DNA from: Parvularcula oceani
Lineage (GTDB): Bacteria > Pseudomonadota > Alphaproteobacteria > Caulobacterales > Parvularculaceae
NCBI RefSeq assembly: GCF_000733125.1
Contig: NZ_JPHU01000012.1
Coordinates: 1 to 64,000, forward strand
Length of the DNA stretch: 64,000 nt
Direction of reading: 5' to 3'
Shown: piece by piece, positions 60,962-64,000 of the stretch
Numbering within the stretch: position 1 is the stretch's first letter
Layout of the letters: each line of letters begins with the position of its first letter
Program-made: the position numbers and the translations under genes
Notes under the pieces: model-generated
What the model was told of the DNA's origin: nothing
The model's database searches: none
Seen by the model: the letters and a program-made list of their open reading frames with translations, nothing else

Positions 60962-63390
60962 GCACGGATTGGCAGATCGCATGGACCGGCTGGGACCCTG
61001 CCGGCGAGGGGCTCCGCGAGGCGCTCTGCACGCTCGGCAATGGGCGGTTCTGCACCCGCGGCTCGACGCTCTGCGCGGAAGCGGGCGCGGAAAGCTATCC
61101 CGGCACCTATCTCGCCGGCGGCTATGACAGGGCGATCAGCACCGTCGCCGGCCACGCGGTCGAGAACGAGGACCTGGTCCGCCTGCCGGATTGGCTGCCG
61201 GTCCGCATCCATCTCGAAGGCGTCCCGCTGACCCTGTCGCGCAGCCGGGTGGAGCGCTACGAACAGAGGCTCGACCTGCGCAAGGGGCGCCTCGAGCGCG
61301 GCTATGTCCTGGCCGCGCCCGACGGGCGGCGGCTGCGCTTCGCGGAGACGCGCCTCGTCAGCATGCGCCGCTCATCGCTCGCCGCGGTCCGGCTGGAGAT
61401 CGAGCCGCTGGGGTGGACCGGGCAGGCCTGCCTCGAGGCCTTTCTCGATGGCGGGGTCGAGAATGGCGGCGTGCCGCGCTACGCCGCGCTGGAAGGCCGG
61501 CACCTCTGCGCGATCGCCGCCGATCATCCGGCCCCCGGTATCGCCAGGCTGCGCTGCCGGACCATCCGCTCGGAGCTGGACATCGTCCTGGCGAGCCGCC
61601 TGTCCGTCACCGGCGAGCCCCTGCTCGAGCCGATCTGCAAGGACGAACGGGCGGGGCACAAGGCGATGCTGTCCCTGCGCGACGGCGAGACGGTCTGCAT
61701 AGAGAAGGTGGTGGCCCTCACGACCTCGCGGGACCCGGCCATCGCCTCGCCCGCCCTTGCCGCCCCTGCGGCGGCGGCGGCGGCACCGTCCTTCGCCGAC
61801 CTCGCCTGCGAACAGGAACAGGCCTGGGAAGAACTCTGGGACGGCTTCGATATCGGCCTTTCCGACGGGGGCGGAGATCATCGGCGGAACTTGCGGCTGA
61901 ACACCTTCCACCTCGTACAGACGCTGTCGCCGCACACGGCCGAGCTCGACGTGGGCGCGCCCGCGCGCGGATGGCACGGAGAGGCCTATCGCGGACATGT
62001 CTTCTGGGACGAGGTCTTCGTCTTCCGGGTCCTGAACCTGCGCGCGCCCCGGCTGACGCGGGCCCTGCTGCGCTACCGCCTCCGCCGCCTGCCAGCGGCC
62101 CGCCAGGCGGCCGCCGCAGCGGGCTTTCGCGGCGCCATGTTCCCCTGGCAGTCCGGCTCGGACGGGCGCGAAGAGACGCAGAAGCTGCACCTCAACCCCC
62201 GCTCGGGCCGCTGGCTGCCCGACGAGACGCAGCGCCAGCGCCATGTGGGGCTCGGCGTCGCCTATAATGTGTGGACCTATTATCAGGCTACGGGCGACCT
62301 GGACTTCCTCGCCGAAGGCGGCGCGGAGGTGATGATCGAGGTCGCGCGCTTCTTCGCCAGCCTGGCCGGGAAGGGAGCTTCGGACGATCGCTGGCACCTT
62401 CGCGGCGTCATGGGGCCGGACGAGTTCCAGACCGCCTATCCCGGCAGCTCCGGCGGCGGCATCGACGACAATGCCTATACCAACGTGCTCTGCGCCTGGG
62501 TGATGGCGCAGACAGTGGAGGCGCTCGAACACCTGCCGCCCGCAAGGCGGACCCAGCTCGAGCGGGCCCTGTCCATCGGCCCCGGGGAGCCCGCGCTGTG
62601 GCAGGATCTGTCGGAGCGGCTCTTCATTCCTTTCCTCAGCAACGGCTATCTCGCGCAGTTCGCAGGCTATGAGGGCCTCGAAGAGCTCGACTGGGCCGGC
62701 TATCGCGAGCGCTACGGCGATATCAGCCGGCTCGACCGCATCCTCGAGGCGGAGGGGCGGGACGTGAACGCCTACAAGGCGTCCAAGCAGGCGGATGTCC
62801 TGATGCTGCTCTTCCTGTTCACGGCGGACGAGCTGACGGCGATCCTGAACCAGCTCGGCTATGCCTTCGATCCGGCCGGCATTCCCGATATGGTCCGCTA
62901 TTACGACGCCCGGACCTCCCACGGCTCCAGCCTCTCGGCGGTCGTCCACGCATGGGTGGTGGCCCGGTCCGACCGCAGCCGCTCCTGGTCCCTGTTCGGC
63001 CGCGCCCTGCGCACGGATGTGGACGATGAAGGCGGCACGACCCGCGAGGGCATTCATCTTGGCGCCATGTGCGGGACGATCGACCTCCTGCAGAGCGGCT
63101 ATGTCGGGCTCGACGCGCGCGGCGGCATGCTGCGGGTCGACCCAGCCCTGCCCGCGCCCCTGCGCAGCGTAACCACCCGCGTGCGCTACAGGGGCCAGGA
63201 TGTGTCGGTGCATGTCACGAAGGAGGCGGTGACGCTGACGGCGGGGGGCGGCAGCGTCCTGCCCGTCACCGTCGGCTATCGGGGCCGGACCCGGCAGCTC
63301 GCGCCGGGCGCGTCCACCGTCTTCAGGCTCGTCCCCGCGCCGCAATCGCGGGAGGCGGCGGCATGCGCGGGCGAAGGCGCGCCGGACTGA
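60958..63390 (+). CDS. GH65 disaccharide phosphorylase (trehalose/maltose/kojibiose type)
   Basis: The 810-residue enzyme has the GH65 N-terminal beta-sandwich (ESYPGTYLAGGYDRA near 45-60), an (alpha/alpha)6 barrel with MFPWQSGSDGREE near 397, the general acid Glu489 in GVMGPDEF, the phosphate-binding KQADVLML and HGSSLSAVVHAW region, and a C-terminal beta-sheet. It would split an alpha-glucoside with phosphate to beta-glucose 1-phosphate and glucose, saving one ATP over hydrolysis. The ATG overlaps pgmB by 4 nt. The cell also makes trehalose (otsAB), so trehalose is a reasonable substrate, but maltose or kojibiose cannot be ruled out. Confidence 0.92.
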   Translation: MSTDWQIAWTGWDPAGEGLREALCTLGNGRFCTRGSTLCAEAGAESYPGTYLAGGYDRAISTVAGHAVENEDLVRLPDWLPVRIHLEGVPLTLSRSRVERYEQRLDLRKGRLERGYVLAAPDGRRLRFAETRLVSMRRSSLAAVRLEIEPLGWTGQACLEAFLDGGVENGGVPRYAALEGRHLCAIAADHPAPGIARLRCRTIRSELDIVLASRLSVTGEPLLEPICKDERAGHKAMLSLRDGETVCIEKVVALTTSRDPAIASPALAAPAAAAAAPSFADLACEQEQAWEELWDGFDIGLSDGGGDHRRNLRLNTFHLVQTLSPHTAELDVGAPARGWHGEAYRGHVFWDEVFVFRVLNLRAPRLTRALLRYRLRRLPAARQAAAAAGFRGAMFPWQSGSDGREETQKLHLNPRSGRWLPDETQRQRHVGLGVAYNVWTYYQATGDLDFLAEGGAEVMIEVARFFASLAGKGASDDRWHLRGVMGPDEFQTAYPGSSGGGIDDNAYTNVLCAWVMAQTVEALEHLPPARRTQLERALSIGPGEPALWQDLSERLFIPFLSNGYLAQFAGYEGLEELDWAGYRERYGDISRLDRILEAEGRDVNAYKASKQADVLMLLFLFTADELTAILNQLGYAFDPAGIPDMVRYYDARTSHGSSLSAVVHAWVVARSDRSRSWSLFGRALRTDVDDEGGTTREGIHLGAMCGTIDLLQSGYVGLDARGGMLRVDPALPAPLRSVTTRVRYRGQDVSVHVTKEAVTLTAGGGSVLPVTVGYRGRTRQLAPGASTVFRLVPAPQSREAAACAGEGAPD

Positions 63391-63406
63391 TCCCTCCGCC
63401 CCCGTC

Positions 63407-63420
63407 TTGACCTGCCGCAA
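63407..63420. promoter_or_regulatory. FNR/FixK-type site upstream of the c-type cytochrome
   Basis: TTGACCTGCCGCAA, centred 58.5 nt before the cytochrome ATG. TAGCCT at 63442-63447 lies 31 nt from the centre. Confidence 0.7.
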
Positions 63421-63471
63421 GGCGAGGCCACCGGGTCGCGCTAGCCTCCGGACAGCCAGGAGGATCCGATC

Positions 63472-64000
63472 ATGCGTCCCGCCATCCTTCTCTCAGGGCC
63501 GGTCCTCGCCGCAGGCGCCGCCGCGGCCCTGACTGCCGCCCCGCCTCATCCGCCCGCCGCCCCGCTACCGGCAGCGGGCGCGACGGCGCCTGCGGGGAAC
63601 CCCTTCATCGGCCGGGACCGCTTCATCTCCGAAGGCTGCGTCATCTGCCATGCCGTTAGCGGCGTCGGCGGCACGGTGGCGCCCGCTTTCGATCACGATA
63701 CGGGCGAGCCGCCCGCCGATGCGGTGGACTTCGCCGCGCGCATGTGGCGGGGCGCGCCGCAGATGGTGGAACTCCAGCAAGCCCTTTTCGGCTATCAGGT
63801 CGATATCCAGGCCGACGACCTCCGCCATATCGCGGCCTTCGCGCGCAGTCCCGAAGCGCAGGCAACGATCTCGGAGGACCTCGTCCCCGACCTCCTCAAG
63901 CCGATGCTGCTTCACGAGCCGCTCTTCGGCCCCGAGCTCTACGACCGCTATCAGGGCGAGGAATGGCCCTATCCGGACGAGGACTTCGACGAAGGGTTCG
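63472..64000 (+). CDS. c-type cytochrome family protein, truncated by window edge
   Basis: The first 176 residues are visible. A signal segment (AILLSGPVLAAGAAAAL) is followed by a Pro/Ala linker and the haem-binding motif CVICH (about 61-65), and MWRGAPQM near 97 may supply the axial Met. After residue 130 comes an acidic region (LFGPELYDRYQGEEWPYPDED) that continues past the window. AGGAGG at 63458-63463 supports this start. It probably carries electrons in the periplasm. Its FNR-like site connects it to the fermentation/stress island, which may continue beyond 64 kb. Confidence 0.85.
   Translation, partial: MRPAILLSGPVLAAGAAAALTAAPPHPPAAPLPAAGATAPAGNPFIGRDRFISEGCVICHAVSGVGGTVAPAFDHDTGEPPADAVDFAARMWRGAPQMVELQQALFGYQVDIQADDLRHIAAFARSPEAQATISEDLVPDLLKPMLLHEPLFGPELYDRYQGEEWPYPDEDFDEGF

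Noticed and set aside
61372-63420. A 682-codon minus-strand open frame
   Set aside because: It is the antisense shadow of the GH65 gene, whose catalytic motifs are clear.

Overview
The window is a GC-rich, densely coded bacterial chromosome segment. DUF4167, the rlmE-guaB pairing, a TamA-TamB pair, outer-membrane TonB-dependent receptors and a class I PHA synthase all point to a Gram-negative alphaproteobacterium. The pairing of TonB receptors with a spinster-type MFS transporter is common in the Caulobacterales, Parvularculales and Sphingomonadales, but the order cannot be fixed from the sequence alone. I see no insertion sequence, prophage, CRISPR array or rRNA.

Layout. 0-9.3 kb holds housekeeping and accessory genes: an N-terminally truncated FAD oxidase, yaaA, a periplasmic EF-hand protein, an AI-2E family permease, two SDRs, DUF4167, rsmB and a membrane hemerythrin protein. 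9.3-16.5 kb holds a secreted zinc metalloprotease, a small exported protein, guaB, rlmE, a Ppx/GppA phosphatase, an Lrp regulator and ispA. 16.6-22.4 kb is the tamA-tamB operon, followed by an asparagine synthetase homologue that has lost both active sites. 24.3-33.4 kb is a nutrient-uptake locus: two TonB-dependent receptors, an MFS transporter, an alpha/beta hydrolase and an AraC regulator. 33.5-37.4 kb is a trehalose operon (otsA, otsB, GH15). 37.5-41.7 kb carries trmJ, ygfZ, tag, a lytic transglycosylase and tRNA-Pro(TGG). 41.9-44.9 kb is an aldo/keto reductase-SDR-isochorismatase-like-SDR operon.

The most striking part is 44.9-64 kb, which looks like one oxygen-limitation survival island. 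It encodes sugar phosphorolysis (GH65 phosphorylase and beta-phosphoglucomutase), a PfkB kinase, D-lactate dehydrogenase, a MaoC-Pta fusion and acetate kinase. It also encodes PHA synthase, a phasin, Hsp20, three universal stress proteins, a CBS protein, an ABC/HlyD export system and a c-type cytochrome that runs off the right edge. Reading the intergenic regions by eye, I find the same FNR/FixK-type palindrome (TTGAY-N4-nnCAR) in front of nearly every transcription unit here. Its centre lies about 57-67 nt before the start codon, and several sites have a TAGGAT-like -10 element 31-32 nt further on. That is the geometry of class II activation by an FNR/FixK/Dnr protein. No such regulator is encoded in the window. 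The ackA gene of this island carries an in-frame amber codon at position 20.

Most long antisense reading frames in this GC-rich DNA are shadows and were left out. Start codons were chosen by ribosome-binding site and family alignment where possible. All functional calls are from reading the protein sequences; no database search was run.
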